Shown here piece after piece: positions 1-9,139 of a stretch of DNA of 64,000 bases. The stretch lies in assembly GCF_001642735.1 (NCBI RefSeq), contig NZ_LWHM01000027.1, positions 62,001 through 126,000 of the forward strand. Reading direction: 5' to 3'. The stretch comes from Pseudohongiella nitratireducens. GTDB taxonomy: Bacteria; Pseudomonadota; Gammaproteobacteria; Pseudomonadales; Pseudohongiellaceae. Positions within the stretch are counted from its first letter, which is position 1. Each line of letters opens with the position of its first letter. The notes under the pieces were generated by a model, which had not been told where the DNA came from, searched no databases, and saw only the letters and a program-made list of their open reading frames with translations. The translations under genes and the position numbers were made by a program.

Positions 1-246
1 TAAGTCTTCAATCTGGCCCAGTATGAACTCGCTGCGTTCGACAATATCCTGTCCCACCGGTGTGACAATCACAGCTTTATGTGATCGCTCAACCAGACTG
101 ACACCCAGGTTGCTTTCGAGCTCCTGAAGTGCCGTGCTGAGGGTTGATTGTGAAACATGGCAGGCTGAAGCAGCCTTACCAAAGTGTAAGTGTTCACCAA
201 TCGCACAAAGGTACTTCAGTTGTCGCAAAGTTGGGGGGTGAGCCAT
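1..246 (-). CDS. LysR-family (OxyR-like) transcriptional regulator, N-terminal part
   Basis: The first 82 codons of a LysR-type regulator; the gene starts at 246 and runs off the left edge, so the effector-binding domain is not visible. The visible part is the winged helix-turn-helix: LRQLKYLCAIGEHLHFGKAA, then CHVSQSTLSTALQELE and LGVSLVERS. The cysteine in SACHVSQSTLS and the overall wording resemble OxyR-type peroxide regulators, but the redox cysteines of OxyR lie in the missing part, so OxyR itself cannot be claimed. It is divergent from selD. Confidence 0.85.
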   Translation of the reverse strand, partial: MAHPPTLRQLKYLCAIGEHLHFGKAASACHVSQSTLSTALQELESNLGVSLVERSHKAVIVTPVGQDIVERSEFILGQIEDL

Positions 247-531
247 ATCCAATTAATCGCTTTTGTGTGTCCTGGTCGTTCAGAATCCGATCAGGACAGT
301 AGATGAAAATTATAATTTCGATCGAGTGCGTAGATTATAGTTGTGCTTCACAAATCGCCAATGAATCGATTAGATCATCATGATTCAGATAGTAGATCAT
401 TCCAATCAAGGCCCCGGCGCTATACTCTGTGCGATTGAGTCAGAGTGTATGCCGCTCATGCGATGGTGTGTAGCGGGTAATTCAACAGGTATAAAACAAG
501 TAATAAACAGCGCAAGGAATTCACGCCAGTC
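247..531. other. Intergenic region between LysR-type gene and selD
   Basis: Divergent promoter region of 285 bp. It contains A+T-rich stretches and several ATAG/GATC-like words but I could not fit a convincing OxyR-type operator or a clear -35/-10 pair. No gene is seen. Confidence 0.5.
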
Positions 532-1629
532 ATGACAACTGCAAGCCAGAAAGTCGCAAACGATAACCCATCCGAATCACTGTCGGATATCAGGCTCAGC
601 CAATACAGCCACGGTGCAGGGTGTGGTTGCAAAATAGCCCCAGCCATTCTGGACAGAATATTATCGTCGCAACGAGAGTTTGCGCCTGACCCCTCACTGC
701 TCGTAGGTAACCAGTCACGCGATGATGCAGCCGCTTATGATCTGGGTGATGGGCAAGTTATTCTCAGCACCACTGACTTTTTCATGCCGATTGTTGATGA
801 TGCCTTTGATTTCGGGCGCATCGCTGCCACCAATGCCATCAGTGACATCTATGCCATGGGGGGACGGCCGCTGATGGCTATCGCGATTCTGGGCTGGCCC
901 CTGGACAAATTGCCGCCCGAACTGGCGGCGGAGGTTGTTGATGGCGGGCGTCAGGCTTGTTCCGATGCCGGTATGGTACTGGCTGGAGGGCACAGTATTG
1001 ATTGTCCGGAGCCGGTCTTTGGATTGGCCGTTACCGGCCTGATTACCAGCGACAAGCTGAAGCGAAATGACACGGCCATCGAAGGCTGTTTGCTTTATTT
1101 GACCAAACCCCTGGGTATTGGTGTGCTTACCACAGCGGAGAAGCGTGGATTATTGGCAGAAGAACATAAAGGGCTGGCGCGAGACGAGATGTGCAAGCTC
1201 AATAAAGCGGGCCAGACACTGGCGACGCTGCCGGGTGTCAGGGCCATGACCGACGTGACGGGCTTTGGTCTGGCCGGTCACCTGCTGGAAATGTGTGAAG
1301 GCAGTGGACTGGACGCAGTGATTGATTTGTCTGCATTACCGGCACTTAGTGGTGTTGACGCCTATATTGAACAGGGCTGTGTTCCGGGAGGGACTCAGCG
1401 TAATGTGCAAAGCTATGGCGACCGGCTGGCGACGCTTTCCGCATCGCAGCAGGCCATTGTTTGTGATCCGCAAACCAGTGGGGGGCTACTGATTGCGGTA
1501 GAGCCTGAATCCAGAGAGTCAGTTGAGGCTGTGTTACGTGCGGAAGAGGTGGATCCGGCGCTGATTCGTCCGATCGGTAAACTGCAGGTTCAGGCTGGCA
1601 AGCAGGAACGGATTCGATTTGATGGCTAA
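532..1629 (+). CDS. selD: Selenide, water dikinase SelD
   Basis: Makes selenophosphate from selenide and ATP, the selenium donor for selenocysteine and for 2-selenouridine in tRNA. 365 aa, normal length. The N-terminal glycine-rich catalytic segment [13 protein letters not shown] is clear; the catalytic position is cysteine rather than selenocysteine. Further AIR-synthase-like motifs follow ([29 protein letters not shown] near residue 240, DPQTSGGLL near 315). It overlaps mnmH by 8 bp, and no selA, selB or selC is in the window, so the visible selenium sink is tRNA selenouridine. An AAGGA sits about 13 bp before the ATG. Confidence 0.96.
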   Translation: MTTASQKVANDNPSESLSDIRLSQYSHGAGCGCKIAPAILDRILSSQREFAPDPSLLVGNQSRDDAAAYDLGDGQVILSTTDFFMPIVDDAFDFGRIAATNAISDIYAMGGRPLMAIAILGWPLDKLPPELAAEVVDGGRQACSDAGMVLAGGHSIDCPEPVFGLAVTGLITSDKLKRNDTAIEGCLLYLTKPLGIGVLTTAEKRGLLAEEHKGLARDEMCKLNKAGQTLATLPGVRAMTDVTGFGLAGHLLEMCEGSGLDAVIDLSALPALSGVDAYIEQGCVPGGTQRNVQSYGDRLATLSASQQAIVCDPQTSGGLLIAVEPESRESVEAVLRAEEVDPALIRPIGKLQVQAGKQERIRFDG

Positions 1630-2737
1630 ACGAAAGGATACAACGGATTATCGTCAACTTTTCCTGAATGATGTCCCGTTGATAGATACCCGTGCCCCGG
1701 TTGAATTTGCTAATGGGGCTTTTCCTGCCGCTACCAACTTACCGCTGATGTCGGATCAGGAGCGAGAACAGGTTGGCACCTGTTACAAGCAGTCAGGGCA
1801 GGCGGCTGCTCTGGCGCTAGGGGAGCAGCTGGTTGCCGGGCAGGTGAAAGAACAACGTATCGAACAGTGGCTTGCTCATGCCGAGCAAAATCCGGCGGGC
1901 TATCTGTATTGTTTTCGGGGTGGACTGCGTTCGCAAATCTGTCAGCAGTGGCTGGAAGAGGCAGGGTTGAATTATCCGCGAGTACAGGGTGGCTATAAAG
2001 CCATGCGCCGTTTCCTGATTGAGTATCTTGAAAGTTGCTGTCAGCAAAATAACTTCATTATCCTGGCCGGGTATACCGGTGCTGCAAAAACACGGTTTTT
2101 GCATCAGCTGCCTTTTGCCATAGACCTCGAGGGGCTGGCACACCATCGTGGCAGTGCATTCGGGCGCAGGCCCGCCGGACAGCCAACACAAATCAATTTT
2201 GAGAATACCCTGGCCATTGCCTTGTTAAAAGCCAATGAAAAATCGCCTGGGAAACCTGTCGTCCTGGAAGATGAAAGCCGATTAATTGGGCGTTGTGCGC
2301 TGCCGCTGTCGTTAAGAGAGGCCATGCAACGTGCTTCCCTGGTGGTACTGGATAGCGAACTGGATGAACGAGTCCATCATTCCTGGGAAAACTACATCGT
2401 TCAGAAATCTGAAGAGTGGCAGCAATTATTGGGTAAAGAGGCCGGTTTCAAGGCATTTGCTGAGGATATTCGCAACGCACTGTACCGTATTCGGAAAAGG
2501 CTGGGAGGTGAGCGATACCAGCAGCTGATCAAGATGATGGAAGCCGCCATTCAAGCGCACGAACAAGGTAATGCAAGTGCTCACAAACCCTGGATTCACA
2601 CATTACTGAGTGATTACTATGATCCAATGTACCGTTGGCAGTTGCGACAACGTCAGGATCAGATAGTATTTCGCGGTGACAGCAAGGCAGTTGAATCATG
2701 GCTAAAGCAACAAAGCGGGCAACCCAAAGCACGCTGA
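1622..2737 (+). CDS. mnmH: tRNA 2-selenouridine synthase MnmH (SelU)
   Basis: Converts 2-thiouridine to 2-selenouridine at the wobble base of some tRNAs, using selenophosphate. About 371 aa. The N-terminal rhodanese domain has [21 protein letters not shown] and the active-site loop [10 protein letters not shown] (catalytic Cys near residue 96). A C-terminal P-loop domain begins near residue 140 with GYTGAAKT, and [10 protein letters not shown] follows. The ATG at 1622 is preferred to the TTG three bases earlier. The gene overlaps the end of selD, so the pair forms one operon that supplies and uses selenophosphate. Confidence 0.95.
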   Translation: MAKRKDTTDYRQLFLNDVPLIDTRAPVEFANGAFPAATNLPLMSDQEREQVGTCYKQSGQAAALALGEQLVAGQVKEQRIEQWLAHAEQNPAGYLYCFRGGLRSQICQQWLEEAGLNYPRVQGGYKAMRRFLIEYLESCCQQNNFIILAGYTGAAKTRFLHQLPFAIDLEGLAHHRGSAFGRRPAGQPTQINFENTLAIALLKANEKSPGKPVVLEDESRLIGRCALPLSLREAMQRASLVVLDSELDERVHHSWENYIVQKSEEWQQLLGKEAGFKAFAEDIRNALYRIRKRLGGERYQQLIKMMEAAIQAHEQGNASAHKPWIHTLLSDYYDPMYRWQLRQRQDQIVFRGDSKAVESWLKQQSGQPKAR

Positions 2738-2794
2738 ATATCTGCAGCACAGGAACAACAACGATAATAGTAAAGAAAGGAGTTGAGATCACGT

Positions 2795-4018
2795 ATGGAT
2801 CAGAGCCATAACCCACCATCTTGCACCGATTCCACCTGGCAGGTGTTCCTCATCTTTCTTCGTTTAGGTTTAACTTCCTTTGGCGGGCCGGTCGCGCATC
2901 TTGGTTTTTTTCGCGAAGAGTTTGTCGCCCGTCGAAAATGGATGTCAGACCATCAGTATGCAGACCTGGTGGCACTGTGCCAGTTCTTACCGGGGCCGGC
3001 CAGCAGTCAGGTTGGTCTGGCACTAGGTATGTCACAGCGCGGGTATCGCGGTGCTATGGCAGCCTGGTTAGGGTTCACCATGCCGTCTGCCATATTCCTG
3101 GTCGCTGCTGCTTATGGGTTTGCACAAGCCGATAGTTTGTCTTCCGGTTTGTTAAGTGGACTGAAAATAGCAGCAGTGGCGGTGGTCGCCCAAGCTGTCT
3201 GGTCTATGGCGCCAAACCTTTGCCCTGACCGGCCGCGCCAACTCATTATGTTACTTGCCGCTGCTATTGTGCTGATGTTGCCGATACCTGCAGTACAACT
3301 GGGCGTGTTGCTATTGGCTGCTGGCGCGGGATTTCTTTTACCTGCAGCCCAGATACCGGCACCAGCAGAACAGGGTCAGGTAAAAGGGTCATGGGCTACC
3401 CGCAAGGGAGCAAGGCTATCGGCTATATTATTGGCTCTGTTTGTGCTGATTTTCTTTATGTTGCCCGTTGTGGCAAATGCCACAGGTCTGGCCTGGTTGA
3501 ATCTTGCCGATATCTTTTATCGTACAGGGGCCCTGGTTTTTGGTGGTGGTCATGTGGTCTTGCCCTTGCTGCAGACTGAGCTGGTGCCAACTGGCTGGAT
3601 TAGTGAAGACCTGTTTCTGGCTGGCTATGGTTTAACACAAGCCGTGCCTGGACCCTTGTTTACATTCTCAGCGTTTGTGGGTGCCGCTGCCAATCAACCG
3701 TATCCAGGCTGGCTGGCTGCCCTGGTTTGTCTGCTCGCTATTTTTCTGCCTTCGTTCCTGTTAGTGGGAGGCATTTTGCCGTATTGGGAAAAGTTAAGGC
3801 AGTTGCAGTGGGTAAGACAGATATTGCTGGGTGTTAACGCGGCCGTCGTTGGTCTGTTGTTAGCCGCTTTGTATCAGCCGGTATGGACTTCGGCGATCAG
3901 TGGACAGCCGTCATTCGTACTGCTGTTACTGGCTTGTGCTGCCCTGTTTGTGCTGCGCTTACCGGTCTGGCTGGTCGTGATTGCCATGGCGGGTGCTGGC
4001 GCTGTGTTCTTGGGTTGA
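2795..4018 (+). CDS. chrA: Chromate transporter, ChrA family
   Basis: Predicted inner-membrane CHR-family ion transporter of 407 aa, the long bidomain form. Both CHR domains are visible: LRLGLTSFGGPVAHLGFFREEF near residue 20 with LCQFLPGPASSQVGLALG, and the second with FGGGHVVLPLLQTEL and GLTQAVPGPLFTFSAFVGA near residue 270. About ten hydrophobic segments are present. Family members export chromate or take up sulfate-like anions; the substrate here is not proven. The ATG at 2795 is chosen because AAGGAG lies 13 bp before it; the upstream in-frame TTG has no ribosome binding site. It follows mnmH by 57 bp and may be co-transcribed. Confidence 0.9.
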   Translation: MDQSHNPPSCTDSTWQVFLIFLRLGLTSFGGPVAHLGFFREEFVARRKWMSDHQYADLVALCQFLPGPASSQVGLALGMSQRGYRGAMAAWLGFTMPSAIFLVAAAYGFAQADSLSSGLLSGLKIAAVAVVAQAVWSMAPNLCPDRPRQLIMLLAAAIVLMLPIPAVQLGVLLLAAGAGFLLPAAQIPAPAEQGQVKGSWATRKGARLSAILLALFVLIFFMLPVVANATGLAWLNLADIFYRTGALVFGGGHVVLPLLQTELVPTGWISEDLFLAGYGLTQAVPGPLFTFSAFVGAAANQPYPGWLAALVCLLAIFLPSFLLVGGILPYWEKLRQLQWVRQILLGVNAAVVGLLLAALYQPVWTSAISGQPSFVLLLLACAALFVLRLPVWLVVIAMAGAGAVFLG

Positions 4019-4103
4019 ACCAGCGCCGATGATCCCGGAGGCTGTGACAGGATCAGACGGCGTGGTTAAGGAACACGTTGTTAGTTAACGTGGCATGACA
4101 GAC

Positions 4104-5036
4104 CTAATCCAGCGGTAGAAAACCCAGCGCATTGTTGTTGTTCATGGGAATAACCAGTTGATTCTGGATAGAGTCGTAGCAAATGGAAGCAGCGCTGGGG
4201 ATGCCCTCTGCAATGATTTCCGCTTCCTGACCCGGCCGGATACGGGAAATGCTGCCATAACGTACGCTGCTGACATACTTGGTGCCGTCTGTAGTGACCA
4301 CAACGCCATCGTTGCCACCTTCTGCGGCGTATTCCGTATTCAGCAGTTCGCCTTCGGGTGAAAAAGTCATCACGTGGTTATTGCCGACATTAATGACAAC
4401 CACATTACCGTCGTTATCCATTGCCACCCCATTGGGTGCCATCAGGGGGGCGCCGTCAACCAGTATGCTGGTTTCACCGTCAGGCGTGATTTTGTAGAGC
4501 CGCTGTGGAGGACGGGTGTTGGAAACATAAATGGTGCCATCTTCTGTGGCAGCAATGCCGTTCAATACGGAAGCATCCAGATCGGCCAGTGAAACAGACC
4601 GTAATGGTTCGCCGCTGGCCAGATCAAACAGCCGGACATGGTCACGGTCAGCAACGTAGAGTACATCACCAGCGATGGTGCTGCCCAGCGGATGGTTTAA
4701 AGTCAGACCATCCCGGGTTGCACCGATCCATTTAGCGGTGTGAACACTACCATCCGGGTTGATCAGTGAAACATAACCGTCATTGGGCTCCATCTCCTCT
4801 GAGACGCCCGCGTTCATCGCCAGAATCAAATTCTTGTCGGCATCAAACGTACAGCTTTCTGCAAACCGGAAACTGCCAAATACTTTAACATTGGCAGACA
4901 TCGTGCGTGCTTCACCAGCTTCATTAACCGTGCTCAGCGGTTGACCGGCCATGAACTCGCCAGTTTGTGACACAGCAGAGGCGCTTGCCAGCAGGCAGGC
5001 ACCAGAAATAAACAGGGTCAGGGAATTGCGCAACAT
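4104..5036 (-). CDS. Secreted SMP-30/gluconolactonase-like beta-propeller protein
   Basis: 310 aa with a signal peptide (hydrophobic run LFISGACLLASASAVSQ, likely cleaved after ASA), so periplasmic or exported. The mature part has repeated propeller blades: GYVSLINPDGSVHT, DVLYVADRDHVRLFDLASGEPL, GTIYVSNTRPPQRLYKITPDGE, VAMDNDGNVVVINVGNNHVMTFSPEGEL. The pattern is that of SMP-30/strictosidine-synthase/NHL-type proteins. The substrate is unknown; it could be a lactonase or a non-enzymatic binding protein. The start has GGAG 9 bp upstream. It is convergent with chrA, and a divergent LysE-type exporter lies on its other side. Confidence 0.75.
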   Translation of the reverse strand: MLRNSLTLFISGACLLASASAVSQTGEFMAGQPLSTVNEAGEARTMSANVKVFGSFRFAESCTFDADKNLILAMNAGVSEEMEPNDGYVSLINPDGSVHTAKWIGATRDGLTLNHPLGSTIAGDVLYVADRDHVRLFDLASGEPLRSVSLADLDASVLNGIAATEDGTIYVSNTRPPQRLYKITPDGETSILVDGAPLMAPNGVAMDNDGNVVVINVGNNHVMTFSPEGELLNTEYAAEGGNDGVVVTTDGTKYVSSVRYGSISRIRPGQEAEIIAEGIPSAASICYDSIQNQLVIPMNNNNALGFLPLD

Positions 5037-5124
5037 CGTGTTTCTCCATAAACGTTACTGAATGTATACTGCCGAATCTTCCGGCTGGCAGGCTCCTGTC
5101 AGCTAACAACTTGATTGTATCGAC

Positions 5125-5754
5125 TTGAGGAATCCCACTATCAGTCCAGAACTTGTCGTATCCGCCTTTCTGTTTGCCCTGGCAGCAGCCATCACACCAG
5201 GTCCAAATAACGTGTTTCTGATGAGTTCAGGCGCAAATTTCGGCATCAGGCTCAGTCTACCTTTATTGGCGGGCGTATGCATTGGCTTTCCTCTGATGTT
5301 TCTGGCCATTGGTCTCGGTCTGGGTAGTCTTTTTCAGCAGTTTCCCACGATTCACCTGGTTATCACTGTCATTGGTGTGGTTTATCTGACGGTACTGGCC
5401 TGGAAAATTGCCAACGCTGGTGCACCTGAAGAAAAGCAGAATACGCAGCCGATTACTTTTTTACAGTCAGCAGGCTTTCAGTGGGTAAATCCCAAAGCCT
5501 GGATTATGGCAACCGGAGCGATAGCCGCATTTACGCGACCCGCAGATGATATGCACTGGCAAGTGATTCAGTTAACACTGGTATTTATGCTTGCTGCCAT
5601 TCCCAGCGCCTGGACTTGGTTGCTTTTTGGTGTGGGTTTACAGAAGTTGTTGAAGGATCCGCGCAATTTGCGCATTTTCAACCTGTCCATGGCCATGCTG
5701 TTGATTCTTTCAATGGTGCCAGTCGTACTGGACCTTGTCGATCAATTGAGCTGA
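5125..5754 (+). CDS. LysE/RhtB-family amino acid exporter
   Basis: Inner-membrane exporter of 209 aa with about six hydrophobic segments. The family signature TPGPNNVFLMSSGANFG is at residues 24-40 and WVNPKAWIMATGAIAAF near residue 120. LysE-family members export amino acids such as threonine, homoserine lactone or lysine; the substrate cannot be read from the sequence. The start is a TTG at 5125 with no strong ribosome binding site, so the exact N-terminus is uncertain. The gene is divergent from the propeller gene at 4104-5036. Confidence 0.88.
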   Translation: MRNPTISPELVVSAFLFALAAAITPGPNNVFLMSSGANFGIRLSLPLLAGVCIGFPLMFLAIGLGLGSLFQQFPTIHLVITVIGVVYLTVLAWKIANAGAPEEKQNTQPITFLQSAGFQWVNPKAWIMATGAIAAFTRPADDMHWQVIQLTLVFMLAAIPSAWTWLLFGVGLQKLLKDPRNLRIFNLSMAMLLILSMVPVVLDLVDQLS

Positions 5755-5870
5755 GCGCCAGCCCGCCACAGGGATGTGATCAGACTGGCGTGTAGCGCTA
5801 GTGTTTTGCGAACCCTCCTGAGACTCAGGAAGGTCCGCCTAAACTTTGCAAAGGCCTTGGTGATTCAGCC
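5755..5870. other. Intergenic region between convergent lysE-type and NHL genes
   Basis: Contains an inverted repeat CCTGA-gac-TCAGG (about 5816-5831) that may act as a weak bidirectional terminator; there is no adjoining T-run, so this is uncertain. Confidence 0.35.
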
Positions 5871-7034
5871 TTAATGGTTCGGAAAGCTCTCTGGCAGGAT
5901 ACGAGGCGCAAACTTGGTCACACCTTGTACTGGGCCCACTTCGCCGGCGAAGATGTTGCCGTGTGCATCGACAGTAACGCCTTCACCCATGGTGCCATAG
6001 CCACCCATGCCGGATGGGCGTGCTGACATGTGCTCTGGCACATAGAACCATACCTCACCGGTTTTGGCGCTACCGATGCGCAGGCCTTTACGCCAGCCTG
6101 GGTTGTAGTTTTCGTCAGACTCGGAATCGATGGCATACAGTACATCATTGTCATCGATGAACAGGCCGCTGATACGGCTGAACTGGTACCAGGTGTCCTG
6201 GTGATTGCCGTCCTGGTCAAAAATCTGGATACGACGGTTACCACGGTCAGCGACGAATATACGGCCCTGGGAGTCCATAGCCAGTGCGTGTGGTGAGCGC
6301 ATTTCACCATCGTCATAGCCGAATACACCCCAGCTCTTGATGAAGTTGCCTTCAGCGTCAAACTTGGAGATTCGGCTAACGGCATTAGGGCCGTCCTGAT
6401 CCATGAACTGGGCACTGTGTGACTCACCGACATAGATAGAGCCGTCAGGGCCAACCAGCACATCATTAGGTGCGGTGAAATGCGTAGGCGGGTTGCCTTC
6501 TTCACCTGGTGTACCCAGCACCATCAGTACTTCACCTTCCGGGCTGAATTTTACAACCTGATGTCCGCCCATGAAAGCGTCGGGGTTTTCTTCCAGCTCT
6601 CGATCGTTAGGGCTGCGAGCATCAACTACGTAGACGTTGCCTTCAGCGTCTACATCCATACCGTGTGGCCAGGTGATCTGGTTGGCACCAAATGACTGGA
6701 CGACATTGCCATCCTGGTCCATTTTCACGATCGGGTCGACATCGGACAACGCACAAGAGTTTGCGCCACAACGATCACCGACCCAGATATGTTCACCGTC
6801 GATATCAACGTGAATGGCGCTGACTGAGCCCCATTCGCGACCATCAGGCAGCGTACCCCAGTTGCGGACAGTTTCGTAAGGGTTGGGCAGGTTATTGATC
6901 GGCTCAACGTCAGCGTGTTCTTCCGGGCCTGTGGCACCTGGTTGAGCCAGGGCGAGACTTGAACCCGCCAGCAGGGCGCTGGCGATGACCGAACGGAGCA
7001 GAGTACTGCGTTTGGATGATGGGAACATGTTCAT
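5871..7034 (-). CDS. Secreted NHL-repeat beta-propeller (peptidyl-alpha-hydroxyglycine lyase-like)
   Basis: 387 aa with a signal peptide (VIASALLAGSSLALAQ). NHL blades are plain: WPHGMDVDAEGNVYVVDA, HQVVKFSPEGEVLMVLG, FTAPNDVLVGPDGSIYVGES, SPHALAMDSQGRIFVADRGN followed by RRIQIFDQDGN. This arrangement is common in bacterial proteins annotated as similar to the lyase half of peptidylglycine amidating enzyme, but that activity is an inference. The ATG at 7034 is chosen because GAGGT precedes it by 6 bp; the upstream TTG lies inside that spacing. It shares fold with the 4104-5036 protein, though the two are not close copies. Confidence 0.75.
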   Translation of the reverse strand: MNMFPSSKRSTLLRSVIASALLAGSSLALAQPGATGPEEHADVEPINNLPNPYETVRNWGTLPDGREWGSVSAIHVDIDGEHIWVGDRCGANSCALSDVDPIVKMDQDGNVVQSFGANQITWPHGMDVDAEGNVYVVDARSPNDRELEENPDAFMGGHQVVKFSPEGEVLMVLGTPGEEGNPPTHFTAPNDVLVGPDGSIYVGESHSAQFMDQDGPNAVSRISKFDAEGNFIKSWGVFGYDDGEMRSPHALAMDSQGRIFVADRGNRRIQIFDQDGNHQDTWYQFSRISGLFIDDNDVLYAIDSESDENYNPGWRKGLRIGSAKTGEVWFYVPEHMSARPSGMGGYGTMGEGVTVDAHGNIFAGEVGPVQGVTKFAPRILPESFPNH

Positions 7035-7213
7035 CAAATTACCTCTATTTTATTGGTCTGATTTTCCTTGCAAGTCTTACTGCCAGCCGTATATGACGGC
7101 CGGAATCAGGCTCATGAAAATGTCTGTTTGGGGGACTAAAGTCAAGTAAAACCGGGCTGGATGGCCATCTAAGCAAGTTGTTGGCCATCCAGTCGGATTT
7201 AGAGGCAGGGGGG

Positions 7214-8098
7214 CTAGAGCGCTGTTTCAAAAATGCCCAGCATTCGATTCCAGGCTCGTTCGGCCTGAGCTTCGTTGTAAACGGTTGAGTCAATCACACA
7301 CCAGCCATGCATGGCACCTTCAAACACCTCGATTTCAGCCATGACACCGGTTTCCTCAAATGTGTCCATCAGTACTTCTTTGGCTTGCGGGTCACGCTCA
7401 TCGTCGTTTTCGGCAATGGCGATCCACATGTGGGCCTCCATATTCTCGATACCGAGATGCGGGCTGTCAGCGTTGTCGGTCACCAGGCCGCCACCATGGA
7501 AAGAACCGCCAGCACCAATTCGTTCAGGGATGGCAGCTGCCGTGCGCATTACCATGGGACCGCCCATGCAGTAACCCATAGTGCCGATCTTGCGGCTGGT
7601 ATCCACTGCTGATTGCTGATCCAGCCAGTCGACAAAGGCGTGCGCATCCGTGACATGTGTCTGGGCATTGAGTGCCCGGGCCATTGGCATGACTTTTTCG
7701 CGTGTTTCCGGATCACCGAAACTTTCCCCTTCTTCGACAACAGGGGATTTGGCGCTACGGTAAAATGGGTTTACAACCAGAACAGAGTATCCTGATTGGG
7801 CCAGCCGTTTGCCCATGGTGCGAAATGCAGGGCGCAGACCCAGAATGTCAGGCCACATCAGCACAGCAGCGTGGCTGCCATTGGCCGGATGGACAAAGTA
7901 GCAATCAGCTGTGCCATCAGGCGTTTCGATCATGACATCATTTTCGACAACATCCTGGGCATTGGCCAATGGCGGCAGCATGAAAGCAGCGGCAGCCCCT
8001 GCAGTCAGTTTGCCGAATTGACGGCGATTCATACTGGATTGAAAAGGGTTTCGCTTTAAATAGGCATCATTTTCATTAACGGTATCCTGATCACACAT
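7214..8098 (-). CDS. Dienelactone hydrolase family protein with Tat-type signal
   Basis: Alpha/beta hydrolase of 294 aa. The nucleophile elbow GTMGYCMGGPM carries the cysteine typical of dienelactone hydrolases; DPQAKEVLMDTFEETG and the late histidine in GAMHGWCVID fit the acid and base of the triad. The N-terminus has NRRQFGKLTAGAAAAFMLPPLANAQ, a twin-arginine motif followed by a hydrophobic run and an ANA-Q cleavage site, so export by the Tat system is likely, which is unusual for the cytoplasmic members of this family. The substrate is unknown. A GGAG lies 10 bp before the ATG at 8098. Confidence 0.85.
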   Translation of the reverse strand: MCDQDTVNENDAYLKRNPFQSSMNRRQFGKLTAGAAAAFMLPPLANAQDVVENDVMIETPDGTADCYFVHPANGSHAAVLMWPDILGLRPAFRTMGKRLAQSGYSVLVVNPFYRSAKSPVVEEGESFGDPETREKVMPMARALNAQTHVTDAHAFVDWLDQQSAVDTSRKIGTMGYCMGGPMVMRTAAAIPERIGAGGSFHGGGLVTDNADSPHLGIENMEAHMWIAIAENDDERDPQAKEVLMDTFEETGVMAEIEVFEGAMHGWCVIDSTVYNEAQAERAWNRMLGIFETAL

Positions 8099-8351
8099 GT
8101 TCTCGGTCTCCGGGTTGTTGTTTTTGCCTTGCTGGTCAGCAGATTATCTTATTGCTGAAACAGCCGCAAAGGAGATGCGATAAAATGCACATGTTGGCAG
8201 CAGGGGAATACAAACAGGCACTGGTTCGTCTGCCGCTAATGACTGAAAACCTATGTGATGCACTAAAATGGCGCAGCTTGACGCATTCCCGACATACGCC
8301 CATAGTATTGTGTATTGACCAAAAAAGAATGGAAGGCAGGGAGTCTGACCC

Positions 8352-9131
8352 ATGAAAAAAGTACTGATCGGCTTAGTGGTGGTTGTCGTTGCATTAGGCG
8401 GGGTTTTTTATTACCTGGCCAGCAATCTGGATAGCATCCTGAAACAGGTCATTGAATCAGAAGGTTCCTCAACACTGGGGACGGACGTGCGGGTAGACTC
8501 TGTCGCGCTGGACCTGCGTGGCGGCACGGCGACAATTAACGGTTTCACGGTAGCGAACCCGGATGGCTTCTCAGATGCAGACATGATTCGTTTTGATGAG
8601 CTGCATGTTGCGCTGGATCTGGCCAGTATCGGTTCCGATGTCATCCGAATTAATACCATTCGCTCGACCAATCCGTATGCGCGTTTCGAGTTGCAGGGTA
8701 CACGATCCAACATACAGGCGATTCGCGACCGTTTTCCGCCAGCATCATCCGAGCCGCCAGCGGAATCATCAGGACCCGCACCCGTTATTGCACTTGATGA
8801 TCTGACCATCAATGGTATTCAGGGTACTTTGCAATCTGACCAATTGCCCCGTGCCGTTGATGTGAATTTCGGCAATGTCCAGGTTACCAACGTGGAAGGT
8901 ACACCCGACGTACTGGCCCAGCAGATTGCACGTTCCATCATGGCCCAGCTGGCTGGCAATGCGCGCGATGCGCTTGAAGAGGTTGCTTCGGGTGCAGTTG
9001 AAGCAGAAATCAGAAACCGTGTTAACGAAGCGACAGACGATGTGCGTAACAGGGTGGATGAGGAGCTGCAAAATGCTGATCCGGAAGTCAGAGAAGCTGC
9101 CGAAGCCTTACGGGATCGTTTAGGCTTTTAA
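8352..9131 (+). CDS. Membrane-anchored protein, AsmA-like N-terminal region
   Basis: 259 aa with one N-terminal transmembrane anchor (VLIGLVVVVVALGGVFYYLA) and a periplasmic part. Residues 25-120 (IESEGSSTLGTDVRVDSVAL, ATINGFTVANPDGF, DELHVALDLASI) follow the beta-rich wording of AsmA/DUF748-type proteins involved in envelope lipid traffic. Residues 135-155 are a Pro/Ser/Ala-rich linker and the C-terminal 70 residues form a charged helical tail (RNRVNEATDDVRNRVDEELQ). AsmA proteins are usually much longer, so the call is only by resemblance. It is convergent with hrpB, 8 bp apart. Confidence 0.55.
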   Translation: MKKVLIGLVVVVVALGGVFYYLASNLDSILKQVIESEGSSTLGTDVRVDSVALDLRGGTATINGFTVANPDGFSDADMIRFDELHVALDLASIGSDVIRINTIRSTNPYARFELQGTRSNIQAIRDRFPPASSEPPAESSGPAPVIALDDLTINGIQGTLQSDQLPRAVDVNFGNVQVTNVEGTPDVLAQQIARSIMAQLAGNARDALEEVASGAVEAEIRNRVNEATDDVRNRVDEELQNADPEVREAAEALRDRLGF

Positions 9132-9139
9132 GTGCTGGG

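Noticed and set aside
247-531. OxyR-type operator upstream of selD
   Set aside because: Only scattered ATAG/GATC words; the spaced ATAG/CTAT pattern could not be fitted.
532-720. Selenocysteine-coding signal in selD
   Set aside because: The catalytic codon is TGT/TGC (cysteine) and there is no in-frame TGA.
8152-8355. ORF of 67 codons before the AsmA-like gene
   Set aside because: No ribosome binding site and no protein-like pattern; it overlaps the likely promoter.
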